A program made the translations under genes and the position numbers. Below the pieces are notes generated by a model. It saw nothing but the letters and a program-made list of their open reading frames with translations, did not search any database and was not told the origin of the DNA. Shown here in pieces: positions 7,534-16,559 of a stretch of 64,000 nucleotides of DNA. This DNA comes from CAWHPS01 sp963831235 (GTDB lineage: Bacteria > Fibrobacterota > OXYB2-FULL-49-7 > JAEUSG01), in assembly GCA_963831235.1 (NCBI GenBank), contig CAWHPS010000033.1:124001-188000 (forward strand). The letters run 5' to 3'. Position 1 is the stretch's first letter, and each line of letters starts with the position of its first letter.

Positions 7534-8722
7534 TTAGCTGTAAAGAAGCTTTGACATAAGGCTGTGGCCCTGGTTAACAAAAAAACCAGTGCTTTCAGCC
7601 TCTTTCTCGGAGAAGCTTGAGGCCCCATTATCCTCTATGCCGGGCCCATACAATATAAACGGTACAGGGCCAGGAGTGTGTGTCTTTAAACCAATAGGCG
7701 TTGGGTGATCCGGCAGGATCAACATTCTTAATGGATATTTCTTGTATTCCATCATCCTTTTTACCATCCTGCTGTCTATCATTTCCAATGCCTTGACCTT
7801 TTCCTTTAGATCCCCTGCATGCCCAGCCTCATCAGGTGATTCAACATGCACGATTATAACATCATATTTATCGAGGGCCTGAAGCGCCGCGTCTATCTGG
7901 GCATCGTAATCAGTATCAAGGCCGCCTGTTACCCCTTTGATGTGTAATATATCAATGCCACCCATTGTCGCAATGCCCCTTAAAAGATCAACGCCTGATG
8001 TCATTGCCGCTGTCTTTTTGTAAACAGCTTCAAATGACGGAAGATTGTCAGTTCGTTTCCCACCCCAGAAAAGCCATGCACTGGTTGCTGGAAGCTTATT
8101 CTGTTCAATTCGGCGTTTGTTTACGGGATGGTTTCGCAAGACCTCTTCTGATTTTGACATGATGTTGTTTAAAAAAAGTCCGCCCGGCCCTTTGGGCCTG
8201 TATTCAGCAACAAACTTATCAGAAATATCATGGGGAGGTGTGCATTCAGCTTTAAGCATTTCTTCGCCATCTTTAATAACAACCAGATGACGATAACTTA
8301 CTCCAGGGTAAAAGCGTATTCTATCGCCGCCCAATCTTTCATCAAGTGATTTAATTAGTTCACTCGCCTCAGAATCAGTAATATGTCCCGAGCAATAACT
8401 TTTCATGAGGCCGTTCTGAAGCGTAACCAGATTGCAGCGAAAAGCAACCTCTTTATCTTTTAGCTCTATGCCCATAGCCTTGGCTTCGATGGGTCCGCTG
8501 GCCGCTGTAATATTTCTTGGGATCATAACCCATAAGTGAAAGACATGCAATGGCGCTACTAGGCTCCATGCCCTCAGGCACATTCAGGACAAGACCAAGC
8601 AATCCCTGCTCAGCCAACTTATCAAGAAAAGGGGTATTTGCCAGTTCCAGAGAAGTTTTATGCTCATGCTCTGCAAGAGGAAAACCGGCTGCACCATCCA
8701 TGATTAGCACACAATGTTTCAT
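7534..8722 (-). pseudogene. apgM: Archaeal-type cofactor-independent phosphoglycerate mutase, interrupted by a one-base frameshift
   Basis: The protein is split over two frames. From 8722 the first frame gives MKHCVLIMDGAAGFPLAE and continues to YDPKKYYSG; the second continues GPIEAKAMGIEL to the end at 7534. Removing one base, the T at 8499 on the plus strand, joins them as YYSGRGPIEAKAMG, the expected family sequence, giving about 395 residues, the usual length for ApgM (2,3-bisphosphoglycerate-independent mutase interconverting 3- and 2-phosphoglycerate). The metal-binding MDG near the start and HVESPDEAGHAGD and LPDHPTP later are all intact. AAGG lies 7 bases before the ATG, and the gene follows hldD by 9 bases. 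It is either a recent inactivation or a sequencing error; the otherwise perfect conservation favours the second. Confidence 0.85.
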
Positions 8723-8731
8723 TATAAGCCT

Positions 8732-9697
8732 TTACAGAAAAGAATTGTTTTTTAAATACCCGCAATAATCCTTTATTCCATCCTTAAGGCTGGTAAATTC
8801 TTTGGCATAACCCGCGTTCCTAAGTTTTAATAGAACAGCCTCAGTGAAATACTGATATCTTGGTTTTAGTAATTCAGGCATTTCAATATATTCAATATTC
8901 AAATCCAGATTAAGACCGGAAAACAAACCCTGGGCCAGGTCGTTCCAGGTACGCGCCATACCCGTACCCACATTGAAGATGCCGGTTTTATCAGGATGTT
9001 CAAGAAAATAACAGACAACATCAACCGCATCCTTTACATAAATAAAGTCCCTTTTTTGTTCACCGTCTTTATATTCAGGCTTATATGATTTAAAAAGTCT
9101 GATCCTCTTTTCCTTTAGCACTTCGTCAAATGATTTGGCAATAATGCTTCTCATATCACCTTTATGATATTCATTCGGGCCATATACATTAAAAAATTTA
9201 AAACCCGTGATTTTATTCAGATAATTATTCTTAAGGGCCCAGACATCAAAATCCTGTTTGGACTTGCCATATAAATTAAGGGGTTTAAGCTTGAGCGTGT
9301 TTTCATCATCATCGCTGTAACCAAGCGAGCCATCCCCATAAGTTGCGGCTGATGAAGCGTATAGAAAGATCGCTCCATTGTTAACGCACCAGATTGAGAG
9401 GTCCCTAGTGTACTGAAAATTGTTTTTATTGAAATAGTCCGCATCCTGGACAAGCGTTGAAGAACAAGCACCTATGTGAATTATGGCCTCTATCTTGCCC
9501 TTGAATTTATTGGCCTTTAACTGTTGAAGAAAAAGATCCTTGTCCAGATAATCCGTGTACTTTTTGTTTGACAGATTCCCTTTCCTGTCAGAAATATCTT
9601 TTTCATCAACAACAAGAATGTCGGATAATCCCATTGAATTGAGTTTCCATAAAAGAACACTGCCTATAAATCCAGCACCGCCTGTTAAAACCAGCAT
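8732..9697 (-). CDS. hldD: ADP-L-glycero-D-manno-heptose-6-epimerase
   Basis: 321 residues of an extended short-chain dehydrogenase. The NADP-binding glycine motif is GGAGFIGS (residues 6-13), and the catalytic Tyr/Lys pair occurs in NLYGKSKQDFD. QKRDFIYVKDAVDVV and FNVGTGMARTWNDLA are characteristic of HldD/RfaD. It epimerises ADP-D,D-heptose to ADP-L,D-heptose for the LPS inner core. AGGAG precedes the start by 5 bases. It lies between trmB and the phosphoglycerate mutase gene with gaps of 9-12 bases, so the three are probably co-transcribed. The gene implies an LPS-containing outer membrane. Confidence 0.92.
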   Translation of the reverse strand: MLVLTGGAGFIGSVLLWKLNSMGLSDILVVDEKDISDRKGNLSNKKYTDYLDKDLFLQQLKANKFKGKIEAIIHIGACSSTLVQDADYFNKNNFQYTRDLSIWCVNNGAIFLYASSAATYGDGSLGYSDDDENTLKLKPLNLYGKSKQDFDVWALKNNYLNKITGFKFFNVYGPNEYHKGDMRSIIAKSFDEVLKEKRIRLFKSYKPEYKDGEQKRDFIYVKDAVDVVCYFLEHPDKTGIFNVGTGMARTWNDLAQGLFSGLNLDLNIEYIEMPELLKPRYQYFTEAVLLKLRNAGYAKEFTSLKDGIKDYCGYLKNNSFL

Positions 9698-9709
9698 GAT
9701 TTCTCCTGC

Positions 9710-10384
9710 TTAATTTTTCCTTAAAATAGCCCTGTAAATTGTTCGTCCCTGCCTTACCCATTTTGTCTCGTAACTTGTAGGCGTATAATCACCGGGATCA
9801 ACATCATTGGCGAATTTCCCGAACAATTCCTTCTGCTCTAAAAAATAATCAAAATAGTCCTTATGGTCTGTAAATAAATTGAGTTTGCCATTTTCTTTAA
9901 GTATGCGATGGGCAATGCCAAGAAAATCCTGATTTATGACCCTTCGTTTTATATGCCTTTTTTTTACCCAGGGATCAGGGAAATAAACATGTATTCGATC
10001 AATGCTTTTTTCCGGGATGTTTTCCTTTATAAAAAACCTGGCATCACAATGAACAATAAAAACATTGGACAATTTCTGATCCATGACCTGATTTGCCACA
10101 TGATCAACCATTTTCCTGGTAATTTCAAGACCCAATATATTTGTATTCACGTGCTTTTCAGCATAAGGGATAAGGAACTTCCCTGTTCCAAAACCAACCT
10201 CAATCTCAATGGGATTTGAACTATTTAGAATATCTTTTAGAATAGTCTTGCTGGCTGAATCAATTTGTACATTATTATCACTAACTTCTTTCTCATCAGG
10301 CTTTTTCCGGTCAGGACGTTCAAATTGAAGTATGAACTTCGAGGCCCCTTCTTTAAGCACTACTTTTTTTTTATAACGGTTCAT
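9710..10384 (-). CDS. trmB: tRNA (guanine-N7-)-methyltransferase
   Basis: 224 residues. SAM motif I reads EVGFGTGKFLIPYAE; the TrmB signature VYFPDPWVKKRHIKRR contains the catalytic Asp of the PDPW block, and LFTDHKDYFDYF follows. It makes m7G46 in tRNA. An N-terminal extension of about 60 residues precedes the core, as in several Bacteroidetes and Fibrobacter homologues. No clear Shine-Dalgarno is visible at the start. It is the first gene of a likely trmB-hldD-apgM operon, and the membrane protein gene upstream ends 30 bases away. Confidence 0.92.
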   Translation of the reverse strand: MNRYKKKVVLKEGASKFILQFERPDRKKPDEKEVSDNNVQIDSASKTILKDILNSSNPIEIEVGFGTGKFLIPYAEKHVNTNILGLEITRKMVDHVANQVMDQKLSNVFIVHCDARFFIKENIPEKSIDRIHVYFPDPWVKKRHIKRRVINQDFLGIAHRILKENGKLNLFTDHKDYFDYFLEQKELFGKFANDVDPGDYTPTSYETKWVRQGRTIYRAILRKN

Positions 10385-10414
10385 AAGTATTGTAAAATAG
10401 CAAATTGGAGTATG

Positions 10415-12019
10415 CTACCTGCAACAATTCACATAATTATTAAAATATGCAAGAGCTTCACTCTGAACGCTTGCGTTGCCATCCCATCGGTGTTTAATGT
10501 CCTGAACAATTCCCTCTACAACGGGGATATTATCAAGCCGTAAAGCAGGAGTTCCACCCATTCCTTTTTTTGCGAATAGGACTGTGGAACCATCAATATA
10601 TAAAAGTTCCCATAAATCATTTTTATAAAGCGCACATGCAAGCGGAAGAAAGCGATCAAAAGAGGCGATTGGAAGCATAACAAGGGTTATTGCATATTTT
10701 TCCACGAGCATGGGAAATGTTTCCGGTCTATCCAAGGCATCAAGATACTCCCTAAATACAGATGATGGACGAATTGTGAAGCGGCCATCAATAAAAACCT
10801 TTTTCCTTGGATACATCCTCCATAGCAGATAACCACCATATCGATCGCCATTAAAACAATTCCCTTTGATTGGATACTCCTCAAGATATTCAATTGCCTT
10901 ATCAGGAACACGAAACGGTGATAAACCATGAAGGTTCCGGCATTTAAAAAGAATGTTCAGGTGCAGGAAGAAAACAAATAAAATTAAAATTGTTCCGACA
11001 AATATTCCTGATATCCTTAACCTGGATCTTATCCCCACATCAGGCATATTGGACAAATTGTAGTTAACAATGAATAATCCGATAAAAACGAATAAAAGTA
11101 CATTTCGAAGTGCCATTGTGCAAAGTAAGCCAAAACCGCATACCAATATAATATGACTTATACGAACTTTATGTCTGTTTAAATAAATTGAGTATAAGAT
11201 TAGAATTGCCATTACTAATGATGTATAAGCAAAATGCATATCAGATGAAGGTAGAAAACGCAGTGGCATGTTCTCGGAAACATTCATGGAGTAAAGGTTA
11301 TTTTCTCCAGGCAAGATTCTGCTAAAAAGTCTGATTGGAAGGAAGACCCCATCCAATCCATAAGGATTAATAAGCCCGCACAATAAAAGTGCAACCATGA
11401 TTATTGAAAACCGACCCATTACGCTTCTTTTATTCAATAAGGTTTCAATAAAATAACACCCAAAAATAAATAAGCCTATTGCAGATAACCCTTGGCAATT
11501 TACCCAGATAATTTGTATGGGCAATAAAAATAGTAACAGCTTGAGATTGCCCGTTTCGCGGAAGCGTTCCAGAATGAATAAAAACAGGGCTATACAAAGA
11601 AGCGTAATCATGACAGGCCTGTCGAGCATGAGATAACGCACCTTATAGGAAAATAAAACAAAAATTGTGAATCGAAGCATGTTGTGTTTGCTTTTCAAGG
11701 ATGAGATATAATTGAGAACATACGCGGACCCAAAGAAGATTGCCTTTAATGCAATCAATCCGAAAATCCACGCCAGGGAGTAAGTTGCATAAACAAGCAG
11801 CTGGTATAGCCAATGCAGATTAAGCCAGGGCGAAAACGACGGTGTATATGAAAAGGGGTCTTCACGAAGGAATGTTTTATGGGCCAGCATTTCCCGTGCA
11901 GCAGACAAATGCCACCAGATGTCGGTGTCTGTGACCGGATAGAAGGAAAAGAATGCAACGGAAAGGAAAATGAGTCCGGTCCAAAAATATATTTTCATAG
12001 TTTGGTTGTAACGATCCAA
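10415..12019 (-). CDS. Polytopic membrane protein, possibly GT-C-like
   Basis: 534 residues with about ten hydrophobic helices over the first 370 residues and a soluble C-terminal part. An acidic DTDIWWHL motif follows the first helix; such a motif in the first periplasmic loop is reminiscent of GT-C glycosyltransferases and of an uncharacterised group of inner-membrane proteins. The C-terminal domain includes GNCFNGDRYGGYLLWRMYP and FIDGRF, seen in the same uncharacterised group. The start is uncertain: TTG at 12019 lies close behind AAAAGG, while the ATG at 11998 lacks a site. No substrate can be proposed. Confidence 0.6.
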   Translation of the reverse strand: MDRYNQTMKIYFWTGLIFLSVAFFSFYPVTDTDIWWHLSAAREMLAHKTFLREDPFSYTPSFSPWLNLHWLYQLLVYATYSLAWIFGLIALKAIFFGSAYVLNYISSLKSKHNMLRFTIFVLFSYKVRYLMLDRPVMITLLCIALFLFILERFRETGNLKLLLFLLPIQIIWVNCQGLSAIGLFIFGCYFIETLLNKRSVMGRFSIIMVALLLCGLINPYGLDGVFLPIRLFSRILPGENNLYSMNVSENMPLRFLPSSDMHFAYTSLVMAILILYSIYLNRHKVRISHIILVCGFGLLCTMALRNVLLFVFIGLFIVNYNLSNMPDVGIRSRLRISGIFVGTILILFVFFLHLNILFKCRNLHGLSPFRVPDKAIEYLEEYPIKGNCFNGDRYGGYLLWRMYPRKKVFIDGRFTIRPSSVFREYLDALDRPETFPMLVEKYAITLVMLPIASFDRFLPLACALYKNDLWELLYIDGSTVLFAKKGMGGTPALRLDNIPVVEGIVQDIKHRWDGNASVQSEALAYFNNYVNCCR

Positions 12020-12145
12020 TTACCTTTTTAAATCACACTTCAGAATCTTTGCTTAAAATAACTTACGACAATTATAATTGAGAACGAGATTATCCTTAAG
12101 TCCCTTCAAAACACAACGACATGCTCGGAAATAGCTTCATAATCA

Positions 12146-12160
12146 TTCACAAAATGTGAA
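12146..12160. promoter_or_regulatory. Short dyad upstream of module B
   Basis: TTCACA-AAA-TGTGAA is a perfect 6-bp dyad with a 3-base centre, 20 bases upstream of the -35-like element of module B. It could be a regulator site; it is not seen upstream of module A. Confidence 0.3.
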
Positions 12161-12179
12161 CGATAATTACTATTGACAC

Positions 12180-12208
12180 TTGTCTTTCAAACAACATTTG
12201 CCTATATT
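12180..12208 (+). promoter_or_regulatory. Promoter with operator-like motif, module B
   Basis: TTGTCT (12180-12185), a 17-base spacer and TATATT (12203-12208) form a plausible sigma-70 promoter 38 bases before the TIGR02147 gene. The -35 is the left half of TTGTCT, 5 bases, ACAACA, almost the same as the core of the perfect palindrome upstream of module A (4-base spacing there). An overlapping TTGACA at 12173 has wrong spacing for this -10. Confidence 0.5.
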
Positions 12209-12245
12209 ATTCTCACAAAAGTCATTCAAAAAGAAAGGTTAAATT

Positions 12246-13076
12246 ATGCCTGATGTTTTCCAATATCTTGATTACCGCGCATACCTTCGGGATTATTTCA
12301 AAGAAGAGAAAAATCGCTTCTCAAAATTTTCTCACCAGTTTTTTGCACGCAAGGCAGGAATAAACAGCTCCGGATTTGTTCTTCATGTGATGAACGGCGA
12401 AAGGAACCTTACCAAAACCGTCCTTTTGAAGATTGCCCGCGCAATGGGTTTTTCTGCAAAGCAGATCGAATATTTTGATGATCTTGTATCATTTGAACAG
12501 GCAAAAGATCAAAGTGAAAAAGAATTTTATTTCGGAAGAATTGCCGAAAAAAGGAAATCGCTGTCCATTAAATCCCTTGATGACCAGCAATATGAGTTTT
12601 ATTCAAACTGGTATAATGCCGCTATCCGCGAATTGATTACCCTTATAAAGGGTAATCAAGGTCCGGAAACATTGGCAAAACTTCTGATACCCGCAGTAAC
12701 CCCTTCCCAGGTAAGAAAGTCATTGAGACTCATGGAAGAGCTTGGTATTATTAAACAAGCAAAAGACGGTACCTATTCCCAAACCAATGATTTTATCTCC
12801 GGGGGCGGGCCTGCAAGAAATGTTGCTATTGTGAATTTTCAGAAAGAAATGTTAAGACATAACCTGGAAGCATGGGACAGGTTCAAATCCAATGAAATTA
12901 CAATGAATACATGTACGCTATGCATATCCGAAGAATTAGCAGGAACAATCAAAGATGAAATAAAAGAATTCAAAAAGCGCTTGTTCTCACTAGCTGCAAA
13001 TGAAAAGGAAAAAGCGGAACGGGTTTACAATATCAACCTTAACATGTTTCCAGTATCTAAAACAATGAAAGGATAA
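12246..13076 (+). CDS. TIGR02147/DUF4423 family regulator-like protein (module B)
   Basis: 276 residues, beginning MPDVFQYLDYRAYLRDYF, aligned with the paralogues at 4784 and 63117. The HTH-like region holds FFARKAGINSSGF and VMNGERNLT, and the C-terminus ends with the family signature MFPVSKT. AAAGG lies 7-8 bases before the ATG. The next gene, a lipoprotein, starts only 4 bases after its stop, so the pair is coupled as in modules A and C. Cytoplasmic; probably a DNA-binding regulator that works with the lipoprotein, which is inference. Confidence 0.85.
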   Translation: MPDVFQYLDYRAYLRDYFKEEKNRFSKFSHQFFARKAGINSSGFVLHVMNGERNLTKTVLLKIARAMGFSAKQIEYFDDLVSFEQAKDQSEKEFYFGRIAEKRKSLSIKSLDDQQYEFYSNWYNAAIRELITLIKGNQGPETLAKLLIPAVTPSQVRKSLRLMEELGIIKQAKDGTYSQTNDFISGGGPARNVAIVNFQKEMLRHNLEAWDRFKSNEITMNTCTLCISEELAGTIKDEIKEFKKRLFSLAANEKEKAERVYNINLNMFPVSKTMKG

Positions 13077-13080
13077 TCTT

Positions 13081-14712
13081 ATGAAAACTGCAAATGGAAT
13101 TATCGCAATTGTCGGATTAGTGATCTTTGGATTTATGGCAAGCTGCACACATCGTGGACCTGATATTGTTGGAACAGGGTCGGGCACGGAATCCGCGCTT
13201 GTATATGGTATTACAGGTATGGCAGTTGATACAACTGGAAAGGCAGTGGAAGGTGCCAGTGTACTTCTTCGTCCAAGGAAAGAACCGATAATTACTGATA
13301 CTTGCAATACTGCAAGATTTGATTCTGTCCTAACCGACTCTAATGGCATTTTCCTGTTTAGAAACACATTGCCCGGGCAATACAATATTGAAATTCATGA
13401 CCAGCAACATCAAGCCATCCTGGTTCAATGTGTTCAGCCGATTACGGATACACTCGTAAACCTGGGGCAAAATATACTAAGGCCCACAGGAGTTCTTCGC
13501 GGAAGAGTTCAATTTCAAGGCATTCCTTCAACATATTATGCCAATCTTTACCTGAGGGAAATTTACAACCACATGATTGCCCTTGATTCCGGTAAATTTG
13601 AAATCCCTCTTGCAGCTGGCAATTATTCATTACAGGTTGTCCCTTTATCCCATAATTACATAGTCGTAGATACCTTTGATATTAAAGTAAAACCTGGAGA
13701 TACAACAGATATTATTATTTATGTCCCATTACTTAATGCCTCTAATTTGGATTCAAACTATATCAAAGACACGATTGCCGTAAGAGCGATTTTGGACTCA
13801 AATAACATTTCTTATCCTGTAAAATTCTTTACCTGGGTAAAAGATGGAAGAATTACTGCTTTTCGTTGCGACTTTCATTGGTGGACAAGCAGTGAGACTG
13901 CTGATAGCGTAGATTTATTCGTTATACCAGATGAGATTGGAGAGCTTTCAATGCTTTCATCAATTGAAATTAACGGTAATAATTACTATGAGTATTCTAC
14001 TATTTACAATAAATATCATAATTATAATGATCCAAATGACACTCTAACAACAATGAGAATTTCACAAAAAGTCAGTCAACTGAAATCTTTAATAAGCCTG
14101 AAAATAAAGTATAAGAAACTAAAAGTTATTCCAACACTTACCGGAAGCAAGTATTTGGAAAGATTGGAATTAATTGGGTGTAGGATTGAAACAGTCCCGG
14201 ATTTTATCTTCGATCTATCGAATTTGAATGTTTTGAACTTGCAAAAAAATGTTATTCCCATGATTTCTTCAGGTATTGGAAAGTTGCAAAACCTGACCTA
14301 TTTGGATTCTTCCGAAACCTATTTATCGCAGATGCCCTATGAAATCTCTGAATTGGCTAAATTGACTTATCTAGATCTTAGTTTTAATAGACTTACGAAT
14401 ATCTTGGGAATCGAAAAATTAGCTAACTTAGAAGAATTGAACATAGGAGCAAATCAAATTACAGCACTTCCCGATGCAATCAATAAACTTTCCTCTTTAC
14501 ATTATCTGTTTGTTGGGGGCAATCAATTAACGCAGTTGCCAGGAGGAATAACGCAATGGTCATGTTATATTGACGTAATGGGTAATATGCTTTGTGACAT
14601 TCCTCCTGAAACAATGACGTGGATTACCGCGCATCAAGTCTATACTGGTAGTAATTGTTACCGTTGCACAGACACAACAAGTTATTGGATGAAATATCAA
14701 ACCTGCAATTGA
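13081..14712 (+). CDS. Module B lipoprotein with Ig-like and leucine-rich repeat domains
   Basis: 543 residues. The signal peptide ends in a lipobox (FMASC, Cys22), then THRGPDIVGTGSGTESA, the same layout as in the other two module lipoproteins. Residues about 45-125 form a carboxypeptidase-regulatory-like domain (GMAVDTTGKAVEGASVLL). From about residue 330 to 500 there are six to eight leucine-rich repeats (LTYLDLSFNRLTNI, LEELNIGANQITALP) of the bacterial type that bind proteins or glycans. The C-terminus carries several cysteines that may cap the repeats. Sharing the anchor and first domain while replacing the outer domain is the main oddity compared with modules A and C. Confidence 0.8.
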   Translation: MKTANGIIAIVGLVIFGFMASCTHRGPDIVGTGSGTESALVYGITGMAVDTTGKAVEGASVLLRPRKEPIITDTCNTARFDSVLTDSNGIFLFRNTLPGQYNIEIHDQQHQAILVQCVQPITDTLVNLGQNILRPTGVLRGRVQFQGIPSTYYANLYLREIYNHMIALDSGKFEIPLAAGNYSLQVVPLSHNYIVVDTFDIKVKPGDTTDIIIYVPLLNASNLDSNYIKDTIAVRAILDSNNISYPVKFFTWVKDGRITAFRCDFHWWTSSETADSVDLFVIPDEIGELSMLSSIEINGNNYYEYSTIYNKYHNYNDPNDTLTTMRISQKVSQLKSLISLKIKYKKLKVIPTLTGSKYLERLELIGCRIETVPDFIFDLSNLNVLNLQKNVIPMISSGIGKLQNLTYLDSSETYLSQMPYEISELAKLTYLDLSFNRLTNILGIEKLANLEELNIGANQITALPDAINKLSSLHYLFVGGNQLTQLPGGITQWSCYIDVMGNMLCDIPPETMTWITAHQVYTGSNCYRCTDTTSYWMKYQTCN

Positions 14713-14760
14713 ATCATGTACTCCTATAGAATGGATTACGTTTCCTATTTGAGGCATGAT

Positions 14761-14883
14761 TTAAGAATCACGGCTAAAGCAATACGCTTCCGCTCCTGGG
14801 AATTCCGGTTGCAGCCTGTTCAATGTTTCAGTATCCATTTCTGTTCGGGACGTACTGGATTTGATTTCCATCACGTCCCTCCA
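14761..14883 (-). pseudogene. C-terminal remnant of a DUF4143 ATPase
   Basis: The minus strand encodes WRDVMEIKSSTSRTEMD and then EFPGAEAYCFSRD before a stop at 14761. This is the C-terminal EIKSST...FPxAxxYxLSxD segment typical of DUF4143 ATPases; the intact gene at 341-1483 has LECKSSP...FPDVEACQIS there. Everything upstream of about 40 residues is gone and a stop closes the frame. It is a scar of an older accessory gene beside the AbiE operon. Confidence 0.55.
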
Positions 14884-14894
14884 CTAAAAACTGA

Positions 14895-14923
14895 TTGACA
14901 AAGCTTAATGATATTAATATATT
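14895..14923 (+). promoter_or_regulatory. Near-consensus sigma-70 promoter of the AbiE operon
   Basis: TTGACA (14895-14900), exactly 17 bases, then TATATT (14918-14923). The operator dyad begins at the next base, over the expected transcription start. Confidence 0.75.
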
Positions 14924-14958
14924 AACCAGTAAGTCTATTAAATGTAGACATACTGGTT
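14924..14958. promoter_or_regulatory. Inverted-repeat operator of the AbiE operon
   Basis: AACCAGTAaGTCTA and its complement (one mismatch per arm, lower case) flank a 7-base centre. AbiEi antitoxins are known to repress their own promoter by binding inverted repeats, and this site lies between the -10 and the abiEi ribosome binding site (AAGGGG). Confidence 0.65.
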
Positions 14959-14976
14959 GTTTTAAGGGGTTAATAA

Positions 14977-15600
14977 GTGAAACCTGATTTTATCAATCTA
15001 CCCAAAACTCATTACTTTGACTATACATATCTTGTAAATGCTCTCCAAAGATACCGAAATCCTCGTGACAAGATTTCTAAAATGCTCAAGCAAGGTGAAA
15101 TTATCAGGCTTAAGAAAGGGCTTTATGTATTGGGACCGGAGTATGGGGGAGTTATCAACCGAAATTTAATAGCCAATGCACTCTATGGACCTTCATGTCT
15201 GTCATTGGATTCTGCACTTTCATTTTACTCATTAATACCAGAAAGAGTCACAGAAATAACCAGTATCACTCCTAATCGTAATAAAATTTATAACACCCCT
15301 GTTGGCAGATTTTCCTACCAGCATGTGCGGATCGAGACTTTTCATATTGGGATGGTTTATCATGAGGATTTACAAGGGGGATATTTTATTGCCTCAAAAG
15401 AAAAAGCATTATGCGACAAAATTATGATTGCAACCTATATCCGAACATTATCAGAGATAAAAACTTTCCTTATTGATGATTTACGAATAGAAGAAGAGGC
15501 GTTGAATGGGCTGGACAAGACTGTTTTGACTGCAATTCAAGACAGGTATAAGATGAAGAAAATAAATACCCTGTGCCAGTGGTTGGCAAATTTTCATTAA
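14977..15600 (+). CDS. AbiEi-type antitoxin of a type IV toxin-antitoxin system
   Basis: 207 residues, GTG start 7 bases after AAGGGG. The N-terminal 55 residues (DYTYLVNALQRYRNPRDKI, then MLKQGEIIRLKKGLYVLG) form the winged-helix domain typical of AbiEi antitoxins, followed by the antitoxin C-terminal domain with SLDSALSFYSLIPERV and an ASKEKALCDKI block. AbiEi neutralises the partner without a stable complex and represses the operon. The toxin gene follows 12 bases later. The inverted repeat just upstream fits autoregulation. Known relatives give abortive infection against phage. Confidence 0.85.
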   Translation: MKPDFINLPKTHYFDYTYLVNALQRYRNPRDKISKMLKQGEIIRLKKGLYVLGPEYGGVINRNLIANALYGPSCLSLDSALSFYSLIPERVTEITSITPNRNKIYNTPVGRFSYQHVRIETFHIGMVYHEDLQGGYFIASKEKALCDKIMIATYIRTLSEIKTFLIDDLRIEEEALNGLDKTVLTAIQDRYKMKKINTLCQWLANFH

Positions 15601-15612
15601 TGGAGGTTTGAA

Positions 15613-16479
15613 ATGAATCATGCACTATCACCTTTGCTTAACAAATATCAACTTAAAACCTCTGACGACTATAAAGATGCCTTACGTGAAATTATACAGC
15701 AGATTGCACTTCTGGGTTTGTGGAGAGCGAAGTTTTATGAGCATGCCGCATTTTATGGCGGAACAGCTTTGCGAATCTTCTATGGGCTTTCCAGATATTC
15801 GGAAGACCTTGATTTCTCCCTTTTAAGCCCCAAAATCGGTTTTTCAATAAAGCATTATTTAAACACAATCCGTAATGAATTTGAAGCTTTTGGTTTTCCG
15901 GTTGAAATCGAGGAAAAGACAAAAAAACATTCTTCGCCCATTGAGTCTGCTTTTATCAAAGCGAATACCATACAAAATTTAATGACAGTTGGAGCACCCA
16001 AAGAACTTGTGAATTCAAACCACCGGAACAGTGTCCTAAAGGTGCGGATAGAGATTGATATTGATCCCCCTCCTTTTGCGGATTTTGAAACCAAAACTCT
16101 TCTTGTACCTATTCCATATCAAGTAAAACTTTACTCAAAGGAGTGTCTCTTTGCAGGAAAGATTCATGCCTTGCTTTGCAGGGAATGGAAAACACGGGTA
16201 AAGGGACGCGATTTCTACGATTTTATCTGGTTTGTCGGTCTTGGGATAAAATGCAATCTGCTTCATTTAAAGGCTAGAATGGTCCAAACCGGACATTGGC
16301 AAGATAGTAATGACCTGGATCAACCAATGCTTATAACTTTATTAAAAGAAAAGTTTGAACAGGTTAATTTTGAAAATGCCAGAGATGATGTAAGACCTTT
16401 TATCCTGGATTCCAAGGCCTTGGATCTCTGGGACAGGCCATTTTTCATTGCCTTGGCTGATCAGGTAAATACAGTATGA
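15613..16479 (+). CDS. AbiEii-type nucleotidyltransferase toxin
   Basis: 288 residues. The nucleotidyltransferase signature is FYGGTALRIFYGLSRYSEDLDFSLL (residues about 48-72, quoted here as GGTALR and SEDLDFSL blocks): GG-x-R and DxD metal ligands of the AbiEii/AbiGii family. A later KECLFAGKIHALLCREWKTRVKGRDFYDF block with K and D residues is also typical. Such toxins modify tRNA acceptor ends with nucleotides and halt translation when the antitoxin is lost. AGG lies 7-9 bases before the ATG. The gene is intact with all visible active-site residues. Confidence 0.88.
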   Translation: MNHALSPLLNKYQLKTSDDYKDALREIIQQIALLGLWRAKFYEHAAFYGGTALRIFYGLSRYSEDLDFSLLSPKIGFSIKHYLNTIRNEFEAFGFPVEIEEKTKKHSSPIESAFIKANTIQNLMTVGAPKELVNSNHRNSVLKVRIEIDIDPPPFADFETKTLLVPIPYQVKLYSKECLFAGKIHALLCREWKTRVKGRDFYDFIWFVGLGIKCNLLHLKARMVQTGHWQDSNDLDQPMLITLLKEKFEQVNFENARDDVRPFILDSKALDLWDRPFFIALADQVNTV

Positions 16480-16559
16480 TTCATTCACCTAAGTCATTTT
16501 CTTTGCCTAAAACAGCATCAATGATATTATATTTCAATTGTTTCAATAAACATAAAACC

